Shown in pieces: positions 33,681 through 45,049 of a stretch of 64,000 nucleotides of DNA. Every line of letters begins with the position of its first letter. Positions within the stretch are counted from its first letter, which is position 1. Source of the stretch: Alteromonas sp. KC3 (GTDB lineage Bacteria > Pseudomonadota > Gammaproteobacteria > Enterobacterales > Alteromonadaceae); the NCBI RefSeq assembly GCF_016756315.1, contig NZ_AP024235.1:310001-374000 (forward strand), written 5' to 3'. The position numbers were made by a program, and so were the translations under genes. The notes beneath the pieces were generated by a model that saw only the letters and a program-made list of their open reading frames with translations, searched no databases and was not told the DNA's origin.

Positions 33681-34682
33681 ATGGCCGTATTCGGTACAGT
33701 ATTTATGCCACAAATGGCACTTGCTACCTTTGTCAACGATAAGTGGACTGACACCGAATTTGTCAGCGCAGATAGTATTCAATTGCATCCTGGTGCACAT
33801 GTGCTCCATTATTCGAGCACTTGCTTTGAAGGCCTAAAAGCATTCAAACACGAAGATGGTAGTATTAACATTTTCAGAATGGACAAAAACATTGAGCGCT
33901 TTGCTCAAAGTAGTCGTCTTTTAAACTTGCCTGAAATAGACAAAGCGCAAGTAGAAAAAATGATCATTGATATTGTTGCGAAGTACGCGTCTGAAGTACC
34001 TGAGCCTCCTGGTTCGATGTATATCCGCCCAACGCACATCGGCACAGAAGCGTCTATAGGTAAAGCAGCAGCGCCATCAGCAAGTTCAATGTTGTATGTA
34101 TTATTATCGCCAGTTGGCGATTATTTCGCTGGCGGTGCAAAGCCACTACGCTTGCTACTGGATGAAACAGGGATGCGCTGTGCACCGCACATGGGAATGG
34201 TTAAAAGTGGTGGTAACTATGCCAGTGCCTTACCGCCTATTTTAAAAGCGCGCGCAGAAGTTCAAGCTGACCAAATATTGTTTTGCCCTAATGGTGATGT
34301 ACAAGAGACTGGAGCAGCCAATTTCTTACTTATTGATGGCGATGAAATTATCACTAAAGGGTTAGATTCAAGTTTCTTACACGGTGTGACGCGCGCTACG
34401 GTGCTTCAAATTGCTAAAGATCACGGCATGAAAGTAAGTGAGCGTGACATCACTGTAGAAGAGCTTTTAGAACGATCAGCAAAACCGAATACTGAAGCGG
34501 CACTTTCAGGTACTGCGGCAGTTCTTACGCCAGTAGGTACTTTTATCCATAATGATAAAGAGTATCAGGTTGGAAGTGGTGAGGCAGGCCCAGTAACTAT
34601 GAAGTTAAGACAGGCGCTAAATGATATCCAGTGGGGTAAAGCAGAAGACACTCACAACTGGTTAGTGAAAGTACCTCGCTAG
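33681..34682 (+). CDS. ilvE: Branched-chain-amino-acid aminotransferase
   Basis: 333 residues, fold-type IV PLP enzyme that makes valine, leucine and isoleucine from their keto acids with glutamate. K175 in GMVKSGGNYA is the PLP lysine; HYSSTCFEGLKAF, MYIRPTHIGTE, CPNGDVQETGAANFLL and LSGTAAVLTPVG fit the longer BCAT type rather than the E. coli-like short one. The ATG at 33681 follows AGGACG. It is followed by a strong terminator and stands alone. Confidence 0.9.
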   Translation: MAVFGTVFMPQMALATFVNDKWTDTEFVSADSIQLHPGAHVLHYSSTCFEGLKAFKHEDGSINIFRMDKNIERFAQSSRLLNLPEIDKAQVEKMIIDIVAKYASEVPEPPGSMYIRPTHIGTEASIGKAAAPSASSMLYVLLSPVGDYFAGGAKPLRLLLDETGMRCAPHMGMVKSGGNYASALPPILKARAEVQADQILFCPNGDVQETGAANFLLIDGDEIITKGLDSSFLHGVTRATVLQIAKDHGMKVSERDITVEELLERSAKPNTEAALSGTAAVLTPVGTFIHNDKEYQVGSGEAGPVTMKLRQALNDIQWGKAEDTHNWLVKVPR

Positions 34683-34700
34683 TTCGATGGAACACCAATA

Positions 34701-34727
34701 AAAAAGCCTGCATAAGCAGGCTTTTTT
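34701..34727. terminator. Bidirectional terminator between ilvE and gpmA
   Basis: AAAAAGCCTGC-ATAA-GCAGGCTTTTTT: the hairpin is flanked by A and T runs, so it can serve both convergent genes. Confidence 0.9.
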
Positions 34728-34746
34728 GTATCTAAACGGTAACGGC

Positions 34747-35493
34747 TTATTTTGCTTTACCTTGTTTAGCCACGGCATCCATCATCGCCTTAATAGCTTC
34801 TGGATCGCCTAAGTATTCTTTTGAAATTGGCTTTAGGTTTTCATCTAGTTCATAAACTAGTGGTACACCAGTAGGTATGTTCAGGCCAAGAACTTCTTCA
34901 TCTGACATGCCATCTAAGTACTTAACAAGTGCACGCAAACTATTGCCGTGAGCGGCAATAATGACACGCTTTCCAGCTTGGATATCTGGGCGGATAACAT
35001 CGTGCCAATACGGAAGTACGCGCTCAATAGTAAGCTTTAAACTCTCTCCACGAGGAAGAATGTCAGCATCAACATGGCTATAACGAGGGTCGTGGCCAGG
35101 GAAGTGTTCGCTGTCTGTTTCTACCGCTGGCGGTGGAATATCGAAACTACGACGCCAAATCTTAACTTGCTCTTCACCGTGTTTAGCGGCAGTCTCTGCT
35201 TTATCTAAACCTGTCAATCCACCATAGTGACGCTCGTTTAGTCTCCAATGGCGCTCAACTGGTAAGTAGTGCTGGCCCATTTCTTCAAGCGCAATATTCA
35301 GCGTTTTGATAGCACGTAAAAGCACAGACGTATAAGCCTGATCAAATGCAAATCCAGCATCTTTAAGTAGCTGACCAGCGGTTTTCGCTTGCGCTACGCC
35401 AGTGTCAGTCAAGTCAACGTCGTGCCAGCCTGTGAAACGGTTCTCAAGGTTCCACTGACTCTCTCCATGACGAATAAGTACCAATTTATACAT
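34747..35493 (-). CDS. gpmA: 2,3-bisphosphoglycerate-dependent phosphoglycerate mutase
   Basis: 248 residues from the ATG at 35493; an in-frame extension to 35541 is not supported because homologues begin at [12 protein letters not shown]. Interconverts 3- and 2-phosphoglycerate in glycolysis. [10 protein letters not shown] holds the phosphohistidine H9; [26 protein letters not shown] and [14 protein letters not shown] carry the remaining active-site residues including the second His. Length is normal for the dPGM family. Confidence 0.95.
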   Translation of the reverse strand: MYKLVLIRHGESQWNLENRFTGWHDVDLTDTGVAQAKTAGQLLKDAGFAFDQAYTSVLLRAIKTLNIALEEMGQHYLPVERHWRLNERHYGGLTGLDKAETAAKHGEEQVKIWRRSFDIPPPAVETDSEHFPGHDPRYSHVDADILPRGESLKLTIERVLPYWHDVIRPDIQAGKRVIIAAHGNSLRALVKYLDGMSDEEVLGLNIPTGVPLVYELDENLKPISKEYLGDPEAIKAMMDAVAKQGKAK

Positions 35494-35696
35494 AGTTGGG
35501 TTACCTGCGGCGTTAGAGTGAGATAGTCTGAAGTTCGCCACTATGGACGTTCAGACGTATATTTTAAAAACTGTCGATATCATCCTTGATTGGCATCAAA
35601 AAATCCAGTTTATACGCAGACAAAAGTGCAGGTATGACGAGTAATTATAAAATAAATGTAGACTGCCAAATGTTCTGTCAGCCTACTTACGATTGC

Positions 35697-36158
35697 CTAT
35701 ATAAAACGACTTAAATCAGGATGTGCTATATCTAACCATTGTTTCATTGAAGGCTCTTCAATAAAACTGAAGTCGGCAAAGTCAAACCCTGGCGCCACGG
35801 TACACCCAACTAATGAATAGTCGCCCATACTTTGTGCTGCTTGAAAATGGCCTGCATTAACTACCTCCACGTACTCATTTCCTTCGCCACCAATGCGTCG
35901 TTCCCACAACTGCTGTTTATGCAATTGCAAAAGTTGCAGTGGTGCGCCTTCGTAATGATTCCAAACTTCATCGTGTAAAACGCGATGAAAGCGGCTTACC
36001 TGCCCTTTAAGTAGTAGAAAATAAATGTGCGTAAGTGCAGGACGAGTATCACCGTGAACGAATGATTGGGTTTCATGTTCAGACCGAAATACCTGACGAT
36101 AGAAGCCACCTTCTGGGTGAGGTGTTAAGTTGTACTTTTTTACTAGTGGGTGGGTCAT
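35697..36158 (-). CDS. DUF985 cupin protein
   Basis: 153 residues from MTHPLVKKYNL (ATG at 36158); an extension to 36206 is open but carries no family sequence. The conserved PHPEGGFYRQVFRS, THIYFLLLKGQVSRFHRV, DEVWNHYEGAPL and LVGCTVAPGFDFADF define the DUF985 cupin group, with His/Glu residues placed for a metal. Cytoplasmic; the reaction is not established. Not clearly linked to gpmA, since the gap is 200 bases. Confidence 0.85.
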   Translation of the reverse strand: MTHPLVKKYNLTPHPEGGFYRQVFRSEHETQSFVHGDTRPALTHIYFLLLKGQVSRFHRVLHDEVWNHYEGAPLQLLQLHKQQLWERRIGGEGNEYVEVVNAGHFQAAQSMGDYSLVGCTVAPGFDFADFSFIEEPSMKQWLDIAHPDLSRFI

Positions 36159-36435
36159 AGTTGTGTCGTTACTCTTTCGCCTTTTTGGCTGCGCATTATT
36201 TAGCAAAGCGCAAGGCTGTTCTAATCGAACTTAAGCATACCGTTTGCGCCTTTATAAGAAAACAAGAATGTTATATCAATGTAAATGGTAAGTGCTCTTA
36301 TAAGTCAGGTCGCTATTATCCAATGTGAACTTTTTTTCATGTGTTTTGCGTACAAATAAGACTATCAAGCGTCTGGGGTAAAAACCCACGCTTATTAAAA
36401 TAACCTTTGAACAGGCAAATAAGGATGGAGAGCGT

Positions 36436-39153
36436 ATGACATACAAGTTTTTTTCACAGCTAGAGGTGAAGGGGAATACCTACAAGGCAGTCAACTTAGA
36501 TGGTATCGGTAAACAGTATGCGCTCGACCGACTCCCTTTCTGCATAAAAATTTTACTTGAGAACCTAATTCGTCACGAAAATGAAGAGTTCGTATCAAGT
36601 AACGATATTGAACAAGTCGCAAAGTGGGATGTGACTAACCACGTTGACCATGAAGTATCGTTCGTGCCTGCCCGTGTAATTTTGCAAGATTTTACAGGCG
36701 TTCCTGCAATTGTTGATTTAGCCGCTATGCGAGATGCAGTTGATAGACTCGGTGGCGATGCACAAGCAATTAATCCGCTCAATCCGGTTGAGTTGGTTAT
36801 AGACCACTCTGTTATGGTTGACCATTTCGCTGTAGAAAATGCCCTAGAGAAGAACACCGATATTGAGATTGAGCGAAACAAAGAACGTTATCAATTTTTG
36901 AAATGGGGGCAGTCGAGTTTTGACAACTTCAAAGTGGTTCCCCCTGGGCGCGGTATAGTTCACCAAGTTAACTTGGAATATCTGGCGCGCTGTGCATTTA
37001 CCAAACAAGAAAATGGCGAAACCTTAGTGTATCCAGATACCTTGGTAGGCACAGATTCACACACCACTATGATTAACGGTTTAGGTGTATTAGGTTGGGG
37101 TGTCGGTGGGATTGAGGCCGAAGCGGCCATGCTCGGTCAGCCAGTTACCATGCTATTGCCAAAAGTAGTCGGCTTTAAATTATCAGGTCAGCTACCTTCG
37201 GGGGTTACGGCTACTGACATGGTATTAACCATTACAAAGCAACTGCGTGAACACGGTGTAGTGGGCAAGTTTGTGGAGTTTTACGGCCCGGGATTGAAGC
37301 ACCTTACCACCGCCGACCGTGCGACAATTGCTAACATGGCTCCGGAATACGGCGCTACATGTGGTATTTTTCCAATTGATGATGTTGCCCTTGATTATCT
37401 TAAGTTAACCGGCAGAGACGAACAGCAAATAGCACTTGTTGAAGCGTATGCGAAATTTAGTCAGTTATGGCATGACGACCATTCAAAAGATGCTGAGTAT
37501 CATGAAACGTTATCACTTGACCTTAGCGATGTAGTGCCATCTATCGCTGGCCCCAAACGTCCTCAAGATAAGATTGCATTAGATGAAGCCGCTAACGCCT
37601 TCAAAGAATGGCATCGTTCACAAATCGACATTAAAGTGGTCGATGAAGAAGCCGACTTTGTGGCTGAGGGCGGTTTAGGCACTACCGCAGACGTTGATGA
37701 AGATCACGATTCATTTGTTGAGTTCAGAGGCAGTAAATTCAACCTTGAAGATGGCGCTATTGTTATTGCCGCGATCACAAGCTGTACGAATACATCGAAC
37801 CCATCTGTATTGGTTGGCGCAGGCCTACTTGCCAGAAACGCGGCGGCAAAAGGTCTAACCCGTAAGCCTTGGGTCAAAACGTCGTTGGCTCCGGGGTCAC
37901 AAGTTGTCACACAGTACCTAGAAGATGCTGGGCTCATGGACCCTCTAGAGGCGCTTGGCTTCAACTTAGTGGGCTATGGTTGTACTACGTGTATTGGTAA
38001 TTCAGGTCCATTACCCGACGCCATTACCGATGCCATTCGAAAAGCCAAACTAACAGTGACGTCTGTATTGTCTGGAAACCGAAATTTTGAAGGGCGAATT
38101 CACCCTGATGTAGCAGCAAACTATTTGGCGTCACCCCCATTGGTCGTGGCCTACGCGCTAGCTGGCAATATGAATATCGATATAACCAAAGAGCCGCTGG
38201 GGAAAGCCGATGATGGTTCGCCTGTGTATCTGAAAGATATCTGGCCAAGCGAAGATGAAATTCAAAAGTACATTGCTGAAAATGTAACTGGCGATCTGTT
38301 TAAAGAGAAATACGCCGATGTTTTCAAAGGTAGCGGTGAATGGAATTCTCTAGAAGTCAGTAAAACATCAGTGTACGACTGGCCTGAGTCAACCTACATA
38401 AAGCATCCGCCATTTTTCGAAGTAATGGGTAAAGAGCCTGAGGCGCTTAATTCGATTGAGAATGCGCGGTGTTTGGTTAAGGTAGGTGACTCAATTACTA
38501 CTGACCATATCTCTCCTGCTGGCGCGATAGCTAAAGACAGCCCTGCAGGTGAATACCTACAAGCTCAAGGTGTAGAGCCAAGTGACTTCAACTCGTATGG
38601 CTCTAGGCGTGGTAATCACGAAGTTATGATGCGCGGAACCTTCGCGAATGTACGTCTGCAGAATCAATTAGCGCCTGGTACCAAAGGCAGTGCCACCACC
38701 CATTATCCAAGCGGTGATAGCATGTCTATCTTCCATGCAGCTATGCGCTACAAAGACGATGGTGTGCCTGCAATTGTTATAGGTGGTAAAGAATACGGGA
38801 CTGGCTCAAGTCGCGACTGGGCAGCGAAAGGACCTTCATTAATGGGGGTTAAAGCGGTAATGGCTGAAAGCTACGAACGTATTCATCGTTCTAACTTAAT
38901 TGGAATGGGTATTTTACCCCTACAATTTAAAAGCGGCGATAGCGCCTCTTCATTAGGCTTAAAGGGTAATGAGTCTTACTCTATTGACGCTGTATCGCGC
39001 GGACAAAAAGAGGTGAGTGTTACGGTTAATAGTGATAAAGGTGAAAGTAAGTCTTTCATGATGGACATTCGTATCGATACATCGAATGAATTTACGTACT
39101 TTGAGAATGGCGGAATTCTGCATTACGTTATTAGAGAATACTTGAAAAAGTAA
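36436..39153 (+). CDS. acnA: Aconitate hydratase A
   Basis: 905 residues. Converts citrate to isocitrate in the TCA cycle through a [4Fe-4S] cluster held by C453 (SCTNTSN) and C516/C519 (GYGCTTCIGNSG). GTDSHTTMINGLGVLGWGVG and SSRDWAAKGPSLMGV are AcnA/IRP-type hallmarks. Length matches E. coli AcnA (about 890). AAGGATGGAGAGCGT precedes the ATG. A long untranslated gap upstream (36159-36435) and a terminator downstream make it a single-gene unit. Confidence 0.96.
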   Translation: MTYKFFSQLEVKGNTYKAVNLDGIGKQYALDRLPFCIKILLENLIRHENEEFVSSNDIEQVAKWDVTNHVDHEVSFVPARVILQDFTGVPAIVDLAAMRDAVDRLGGDAQAINPLNPVELVIDHSVMVDHFAVENALEKNTDIEIERNKERYQFLKWGQSSFDNFKVVPPGRGIVHQVNLEYLARCAFTKQENGETLVYPDTLVGTDSHTTMINGLGVLGWGVGGIEAEAAMLGQPVTMLLPKVVGFKLSGQLPSGVTATDMVLTITKQLREHGVVGKFVEFYGPGLKHLTTADRATIANMAPEYGATCGIFPIDDVALDYLKLTGRDEQQIALVEAYAKFSQLWHDDHSKDAEYHETLSLDLSDVVPSIAGPKRPQDKIALDEAANAFKEWHRSQIDIKVVDEEADFVAEGGLGTTADVDEDHDSFVEFRGSKFNLEDGAIVIAAITSCTNTSNPSVLVGAGLLARNAAAKGLTRKPWVKTSLAPGSQVVTQYLEDAGLMDPLEALGFNLVGYGCTTCIGNSGPLPDAITDAIRKAKLTVTSVLSGNRNFEGRIHPDVAANYLASPPLVVAYALAGNMNIDITKEPLGKADDGSPVYLKDIWPSEDEIQKYIAENVTGDLFKEKYADVFKGSGEWNSLEVSKTSVYDWPESTYIKHPPFFEVMGKEPEALNSIENARCLVKVGDSITTDHISPAGAIAKDSPAGEYLQAQGVEPSDFNSYGSRRGNHEVMMRGTFANVRLQNQLAPGTKGSATTHYPSGDSMSIFHAAMRYKDDGVPAIVIGGKEYGTGSSRDWAAKGPSLMGVKAVMAESYERIHRSNLIGMGILPLQFKSGDSASSLGLKGNESYSIDAVSRGQKEVSVTVNSDKGESKSFMMDIRIDTSNEFTYFENGGILHYVIREYLKK

Positions 39154-39186
39154 CGCCTGATTCTATTATCAACTTACATCAAAAAA

Positions 39187-39215
39187 TAAAAAGCCCAGCT
39201 TAGCTGGGCTTTTTT
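39187..39215. terminator. Terminator between acnA and the GspE-like gene
   Basis: AAGCCCAGC-TTA-GCTGGGCTT with A-rich and T-rich flanks; can serve both convergent genes. Confidence 0.9.
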
Positions 39216-39243
39216 ATGTATTTAACGGCACGTACCAAGAGGG

Positions 39244-41460
39244 TTATTCTCCTCCAACTATCTGTACTTGAGCCAAATCAGTGTCGCCTTTAAGGACTTT
39301 AAATATTGCATCTTGAACCAGCGTGCGCATACCGTCGTTGGTCGCTTGCTTTTTCATTTCAGCAACGCTGGCTTCCTTATAAACAAGCGAGCGTAACTCT
39401 TGAGTCATACCTAATAGTTCATGTACGCCTGTTCTTCCTTTGTAGCCTGTATTACCACATTCTTCACAGCCCTTAGCACGGTAAATTTCAAGCGGTGCAG
39501 TAATATTAAGTTCGGCCATATGTTCTTTGCCGTATTGACGCTCAATGAACGCAAGGTCTGTATCAGTGGCGACGTACTTTTCTTTACAATTTCCACATAA
39601 GGTTCGAACAAGTCGTTGGGCAAGTATACCCACACAGGCGTCTGAGAAGTTTACCGGATCAAGGCCTAAGTCTAAAAGTCGGGTAATGGTTTCTGGTGCT
39701 GAGTTTGTGTGAAGCGTTGACAAAACTAAGTGACCAGTTAACGAGGCTTCGATACCTGCGTGTGCGGTTTCTTTATCACGCATCTCACCGATAAGAATAA
39801 TATCAGGGTCGGCACGTAAGAATGCGCGCAGGGCGTTCGCAAAGGTGAAACCTATTTTGGGGCTTACTTGTACTTGTTGTAATCCTGGCTGGGTGATCTC
39901 CACCGGGTCTTCAGCGGTCCATATTTTTTTCTCAGGGGTATTTAAGTACCCTAAAATGGCATGAAGTGTGGTGGTCTTACCGGAACCAGTTGGGCCCACA
40001 ACCAATAGTATTCCATGAGGCTTTTTAATCATTTCCTCAAGGCGAGCACGGTTGTTTGGCGCTAAGTTCATCTTGTCTATCGGCATAGCACCGCCCGATG
40101 CCAATATACGCATCACAACGCCTTCGCCCGCAACCGTTGGTATTGTTGCAACACGCACTTCCACAAGCTGTCCATTCATCCTAAATGCCAACTTACCGTC
40201 TTGCGGAACGCGCTTTTCCGCAATATTAAGGTTAGACATTATCTTAATACGCGCAATTACTGCACTGTGATGAGAATTAGGTACTTGGTTCATATCGCGA
40301 CACACACCATCGACACGCATGCGTACGCGGGTCGGTGCGTTTTTCTCAGGGTCGATATGAATATCAGATGCGTTTAGTCGTTTAGCATCGTGAAGTATTC
40401 GGCTTACCAGACGAACAACCGCAGGGGCATCATCCGATAATTCGTCAACATGCTCGTCATTTTCTTCAGTAGAGGTGCCTATCTCATCAAGAATGTCACT
40501 CATTTCGCCCGGTGCGCCACCACCGCTATTTTCACCTAAGTACTGTAGTATCAGGTTGGGGAGACTAACCGCGATCTCATAGGTATCGATACCCATAGCG
40601 CTTTCAATTTCCATTAATAGCGCGGCGTTATTTGGCTCCGCCATTAAAACGATAGGCTTATCGTGAGCATCAGCAATAACAGCAACGTAATTGCGCTTTA
40701 AATAAGAGACATTCAGGCGACTGTCATTTTCGAATTTGTGGTACTTCTCTGGCAGGTAGGGAATATAAGGTACTTGGTAATGAATAGAGAGCGAATTACC
40801 AATTTCCTGCTCCGCTATACGGTACTCAGAAATGAGACGCTGAACTAATGCACGAATATCAGGCGTTGATTCTTGCAATTCTTTTAATGTTGCTTCTTCT
40901 AAAAGGCCCTTATGAACTAAAAGGTCAAAGGGATTGTTTGTACCGCCTAATTCAAATCTAAATTTGTCACCAAGTATAAGCGCAAGCGCGTTTCCGAGCT
41001 TGAGGTCTTCTTCGCTAAAGGCACCGCTATTTTTATTAATAACTTGAATCACACCCATCATCACGCCGGCGTTCATGATCGGCACGCAAAGAATGTTCTG
41101 CGTTTTAAAATCGTTGTCTTTGTCAAACTTATCAGCAAAGCGTAAACGAGGATGAATGTTCTGAAGTAACGACGGGTTGTAAGGGTCAGCAACAATAATG
41201 GCTTTTTGAGAAAGCGCAACATAACCCGCAATCGACATCGGGCTAATAGGAACTTTAATTTCTAGCGTCTCTTTCCCTGTCTTAAAACGCGCAACCAAAT
41301 CCTGATGCTGGCGACGACGTTGAAAAATACTCATGCGTTGCGCGCCAAACAAATCGAGTATGATTGGTTCTAACAAGCTATACGCATCAAGTAGCGTAGA
41401 GTGATTATTTAGAATACGTTTTATTTGCGCAAACGTTTGTTGGTTATCTACTACTTCCAT
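39244..41460 (-). CDS. GspE/PilB-superfamily secretion ATPase with N-terminal GAF domain
   Basis: 738 residues. A GAF-type domain at ~10-165 (VPISPMSIAGYVALSQ, ILCVPIMNAGVMMGVIQVIN), a GspE N-terminal-like domain, a long acidic linker, then the secretion ATPase: Walker A GPTGSGKTTTLHA with K495, Asp box and Walker B DPDIILIGEMRDKETA, the His box HTNSAPETI, and a Zn-type tetracysteine motif CGNCKEKY ... CEECGNTGY. It drives assembly of type II/IV pilus-like machines. The GAF domain suggests a small ligand sets its activity. No pilin or GspF/PilC genes adjoin, so its machine is elsewhere. Confidence 0.88.
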   Translation of the reverse strand: MEVVDNQQTFAQIKRILNNHSTLLDAYSLLEPIILDLFGAQRMSIFQRRRQHQDLVARFKTGKETLEIKVPISPMSIAGYVALSQKAIIVADPYNPSLLQNIHPRLRFADKFDKDNDFKTQNILCVPIMNAGVMMGVIQVINKNSGAFSEEDLKLGNALALILGDKFRFELGGTNNPFDLLVHKGLLEEATLKELQESTPDIRALVQRLISEYRIAEQEIGNSLSIHYQVPYIPYLPEKYHKFENDSRLNVSYLKRNYVAVIADAHDKPIVLMAEPNNAALLMEIESAMGIDTYEIAVSLPNLILQYLGENSGGGAPGEMSDILDEIGTSTEENDEHVDELSDDAPAVVRLVSRILHDAKRLNASDIHIDPEKNAPTRVRMRVDGVCRDMNQVPNSHHSAVIARIKIMSNLNIAEKRVPQDGKLAFRMNGQLVEVRVATIPTVAGEGVVMRILASGGAMPIDKMNLAPNNRARLEEMIKKPHGILLVVGPTGSGKTTTLHAILGYLNTPEKKIWTAEDPVEITQPGLQQVQVSPKIGFTFANALRAFLRADPDIILIGEMRDKETAHAGIEASLTGHLVLSTLHTNSAPETITRLLDLGLDPVNFSDACVGILAQRLVRTLCGNCKEKYVATDTDLAFIERQYGKEHMAELNITAPLEIYRAKGCEECGNTGYKGRTGVHELLGMTQELRSLVYKEASVAEMKKQATNDGMRTLVQDAIFKVLKGDTDLAQVQIVGGE

Positions 41461-41762
41461 ATCTTCTCAATTCAAAGTGTTCAACACGCCCTGTATGTAT
41501 GCTACGCATCGTCAGAGTTAACCGATCGTCCAATCAAGCACTTATATATAACACGAAACGAACAATACTACTTACAGAAGCTTATATACATTCGTATAGA
41601 CTATAAACAAGACAAGTTCGACGACGTTGTCGATATTTAACTTAAAATAACAGAATACTCACAGATTGGCCTCCTTTACAGGCATGAAGTGAAGTCACAT
41701 TCTGATGAAACGCTGGCGATCAATAAATGCACATTTATTTCGTACAAAAAGCAAACTTGGCC

Positions 41763-41790
41763 TTGCATTACAGTCTCCTTTCTGTATAAT
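41763..41790 (+). promoter_or_regulatory. Promoter of the S10 ribosomal operon
   Basis: TTGCAT (41763-41768), 16-base spacer, TATAAT (41785-41790), followed about 230 bases later by rpsJ. Part of the gene-free stretch 41461-42019. Confidence 0.75.
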
Positions 41791-41797
41791 TCGCACC

Positions 41798-42331
<534 letters not shown>

Positions 42332-42349
42332 TAAGAGAGGGTTATAACA

Positions 42350-42988
42350 ATGGCGATTGGTCTAGTCGGTCGTAAAGTGGGTATGACTCGCATCTTCACT
42401 GAAGATGGCACGTCTATCCCTGTGACTGTTATTGAAGCGACCCCAAACCGCGTTACTCAGGTTCGTACTGAGGAAACTGACGGTTATCGCGCTCTTCAGG
42501 TTACTGCTGGAACTAAGAAAGCTAACCGCATCAACAAAGCTGAAGCAGGTCACTTTGCTAAAGCTGGTGTTGAAGCTGGACGCACTCTAGTAGAATTCCG
42601 CCTAGAAGACAACGAAGGTGCCGATATTGAAGTAGGCAGTGAAATCACTGTTGAAATCTTTAACGACACTAAAAAGATTGATGTAACTGGTACATCAAAA
42701 GGTAAAGGTTTCCAAGGTGCTATCAAACGCTGGAACTTCAGTTCTCAGCGTATGACACACGGTAACTCTTTGTCACACCGTGCTCCTGGTTCAATTGGTC
42801 AAAACCAATCACCAGGTAAAGTATTCAAAGGCAAGAAAATGGCTGGTCAGCTTGGTAACAAGCAAGTGACTACTCAGTCTTTGGAAGTTGTACGTGTTGA
42901 CGTAGAGAACGGCCTTATCCTAGTTAAAGGTGCCGTACCTGGCGCAACTGGCAACGATGTAATCGTAAAGCCAGCTGTTAAAGCGTAA
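42350..42988 (+). CDS. rplC: 50S ribosomal protein L3
   Basis: 212 residues. [20 protein letters not shown] at the N-terminus and the extended loop [20 protein letters not shown] that reaches towards the peptidyl-transferase centre; [14 protein letters not shown] contains the Gln commonly methylated by PrmB. Nucleates 50S assembly. 18 bases after rpsJ, with GAGAGGG before the start. Confidence 0.98.
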   Translation: MAIGLVGRKVGMTRIFTEDGTSIPVTVIEATPNRVTQVRTEETDGYRALQVTAGTKKANRINKAEAGHFAKAGVEAGRTLVEFRLEDNEGADIEVGSEITVEIFNDTKKIDVTGTSKGKGFQGAIKRWNFSSQRMTHGNSLSHRAPGSIGQNQSPGKVFKGKKMAGQLGNKQVTTQSLEVVRVDVENGLILVKGAVPGATGNDVIVKPAVKA

Positions 42989-43006
42989 CGTCTGGGGAGT
43001 GAACTG

Positions 43007-43612
43007 ATGGAATTAACATTGAAAGACGCGCAAAGCGCTCTTGAAGTATCCGAAGCGACCTTTGGACGTGAATTCAACGAAGCCCTGGTACACCAGGTAG
43101 TTGTAGCTTACGGTGCAGGTGCTCGTCAGGGTACAAAAGCGCAGAAAACTCGCGCTGAAGTTCGTGGTGGCGGTAAGAAGCCATGGCGTCAAAAAGGTAC
43201 TGGCCGTGCGCGTGCTGGTACAATCCGTAGCCCAATTTGGGTTGGCGGTGGCCGTGCTTTCGCAGCTAAGCCTCGTGACTTTGACCAAAAAGTTAACAAG
43301 AAAATGTATCGCGGTGCGATCAAGAGCATCTTGTCTGAACTAATCCGTCAAGACCGTTTGGTTGTTGTAGAGAAGTTCGGTGTTGACGCACCTAAGACTA
43401 AAGCTCTTATTTCTGCACTTAACGAATATGAACTAAATGACGTTCTAATCGTTACTCCTGAAGTTGATGAGAACTTGTTCCTAGCGGCGCGCAACTTGTA
43501 CAAAGTTGACGTACGTGACGTAGCAGGCATCGACCCAGTGAGCTTGATTGCATTTGAAAAAGTGCTAATGACTGCTGATGCGGTTAAACAACTTGAGGAG
43601 GCGTTAGCATGA
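43007..43612 (+). CDS. rplD: 50S ribosomal protein L4
   Basis: 201 residues. The exit-tunnel loop is [29 protein letters not shown] and [13 protein letters not shown] are invariant. Besides its structural role in the 50S, L4 is the known feedback regulator of this operon in enterics. GGGGAG precedes the ATG; the stop overlaps the rplW start (ATGA). Confidence 0.98.
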   Translation: MELTLKDAQSALEVSEATFGREFNEALVHQVVVAYGAGARQGTKAQKTRAEVRGGGKKPWRQKGTGRARAGTIRSPIWVGGGRAFAAKPRDFDQKVNKKMYRGAIKSILSELIRQDRLVVVEKFGVDAPKTKALISALNEYELNDVLIVTPEVDENLFLAARNLYKVDVRDVAGIDPVSLIAFEKVLMTADAVKQLEEALA

Positions 43613-43908
43613 GAGAAGAACGTCTACTGAAGGTGCTAGTAGCACCTCACGTTTCAGAAAAGTCTACTATGGCTGCTGAAGCGAACAACACAGTTGTATT
43701 TAAAGTAGCTAAAGACGCGAACAAAGCTGAAATCAAAGCAGCAGTTGAAAAACTGTTTGAAGTTGAAGTTGAAGGTGTTCGTACTGTGAACGTTAAGGGT
43801 AAAACCAAGCGTCACGGCATGTCTTTCGGTAAGCGCAGCGACTGGAAAAAGGCCTACGTGGTTCTTAAAGAAGGTCAGGACATCGACTTTGTCGGTGGTG
43901 CTGAGTAA
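43609..43908 (+). CDS. rplW: 50S ribosomal protein L23
   Basis: 99 residues; [20 protein letters not shown] and [20 protein letters not shown] are conserved. L23 sits at the tunnel exit and docks trigger factor and SRP. Starts within the rplD stop (ATGA overlap), with GAGGAG upstream, so it is translationally coupled. Confidence 0.98.
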   Translation: MREERLLKVLVAPHVSEKSTMAAEANNTVVFKVAKDANKAEIKAAVEKLFEVEVEGVRTVNVKGKTKRHGMSFGKRSDWKKAYVVLKEGQDIDFVGGAE

Positions 43909-43922
43909 GAAGGGGATTAGAA

Positions 43923-44747
43923 ATGCCATTATTGAAAGCTAAGCCAACTTCTGCCGGTCGTCGTCACGTTGTTCAGGTCGTTAATCCTGACCTGCACAAA
44001 GGTGCACCTTACGCGCCTTTGCTAGAGAAAAACAGCAAGTCTGGTGGTCGTAACAACGGTGGTCGTATCACGACTCGTCACATCGGTGGTGGTCACAAGC
44101 AACACTATCGTGTAATCGACTTCAAACGCAACAAAGACGGCATTCCAGCTAAAGTTGAGCGTTTAGAGTACGATCCAAACCGTTCTGCGAACATTGCTCT
44201 AGTATTGTATGCAGACGGTGAACGTCGTTACATTCTAGCTCCTAAGGGTATGAAAGCAGGTGATGCAATCCAGTCTGGTTCGGACGCTCCGATCAAGTCT
44301 GGTAACACACTACCTATGCGTAACATCCCTGTAGGTACTGTTGTACACGCAATTGAAATGAAGCCTGGCAAGGGTGCACAAATCGCACGTTCTGCTGGTG
44401 CTTACGCTCAGATCCTAGCACGTGACGGAAACTACGTTACCCTACGTCTACGCTCTGGCGAAATGCGTAAAGTTCTTTCTGATTGCCGCGCCACCATTGG
44501 TGAAGTTGGTAATGCAGAGCACATGCTTCGTTCACTAGGTAAAGCTGGTGCTACACGCTGGCGTGGTGTTCGTCCTACCGTTCGTGGTGTTGCCATGAAC
44601 CCGGTTGATCACCCACACGGTGGTGGTGAAGGTCGTACATCTGGCGGTCGTCACCCAGTAACTCCTTGGGGTGTTCCTACTAAAGGTAAGAAAACCCGAA
44701 GCAACAAGCGTACTGATAAGCTTATCGTACGTCGTCGTAACAAGTAA
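43923..44747 (+). CDS. rplB: 50S ribosomal protein L2
   Basis: 274 residues. Contains [20 protein letters not shown] and the peptidyl-transferase-proximal [18 protein letters not shown] with the essential His. Among the most conserved 50S proteins, needed for subunit joining. 14 bases after rplW. Confidence 0.98.
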   Translation: MPLLKAKPTSAGRRHVVQVVNPDLHKGAPYAPLLEKNSKSGGRNNGGRITTRHIGGGHKQHYRVIDFKRNKDGIPAKVERLEYDPNRSANIALVLYADGERRYILAPKGMKAGDAIQSGSDAPIKSGNTLPMRNIPVGTVVHAIEMKPGKGAQIARSAGAYAQILARDGNYVTLRLRSGEMRKVLSDCRATIGEVGNAEHMLRSLGKAGATRWRGVRPTVRGVAMNPVDHPHGGGEGRTSGGRHPVTPWGVPTKGKKTRSNKRTDKLIVRRRNK

Positions 44748-44762
44748 TAGCGAGGATTCACC

Positions 44763-45038
44763 ATGCCACGTTCTCTCAAGAAAGGTCCTTTTATTGACCT
44801 TCACTTGCTGAAGAAGGTAGAGGCTGCAGTGGAAAAGAACGAACGTAAACCAATCAAAACTTGGTCTCGTCGTTCTATGATCATCCCAGATATGATTGGG
44901 TTGACCATTGCGGTCCATAACGGTCGACAACATGTACCTGTCATTATTAGTGACGAAATGGTCGGCCACAAGTTGGGCGAATTTGCGCCAACGCGTACTT
45001 ACCGCGGCCATGTCGCGGATAAGAAAGCTAAACGTTAA
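44763..45038 (+). CDS. rpsS: 30S ribosomal protein S19
   Basis: 91 residues; [20 protein letters not shown] and [20 protein letters not shown] are conserved. Forms a complex with S13 in the 30S head near the A site. GCGAGGA precedes the ATG. Confidence 0.98.
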   Translation: MPRSLKKGPFIDLHLLKKVEAAVEKNERKPIKTWSRRSMIIPDMIGLTIAVHNGRQHVPVIISDEMVGHKLGEFAPTRTYRGHVADKKAKR

Positions 45039-45049
45039 GGGGTAGGAAG

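Noticed and set aside
41425..41640. 71-codon open frame upstream of the S10 operon
   Set aside because: Overlaps the start of the GspE-like gene on the other strand and has no ribosome site; the region fits a promoter gap.
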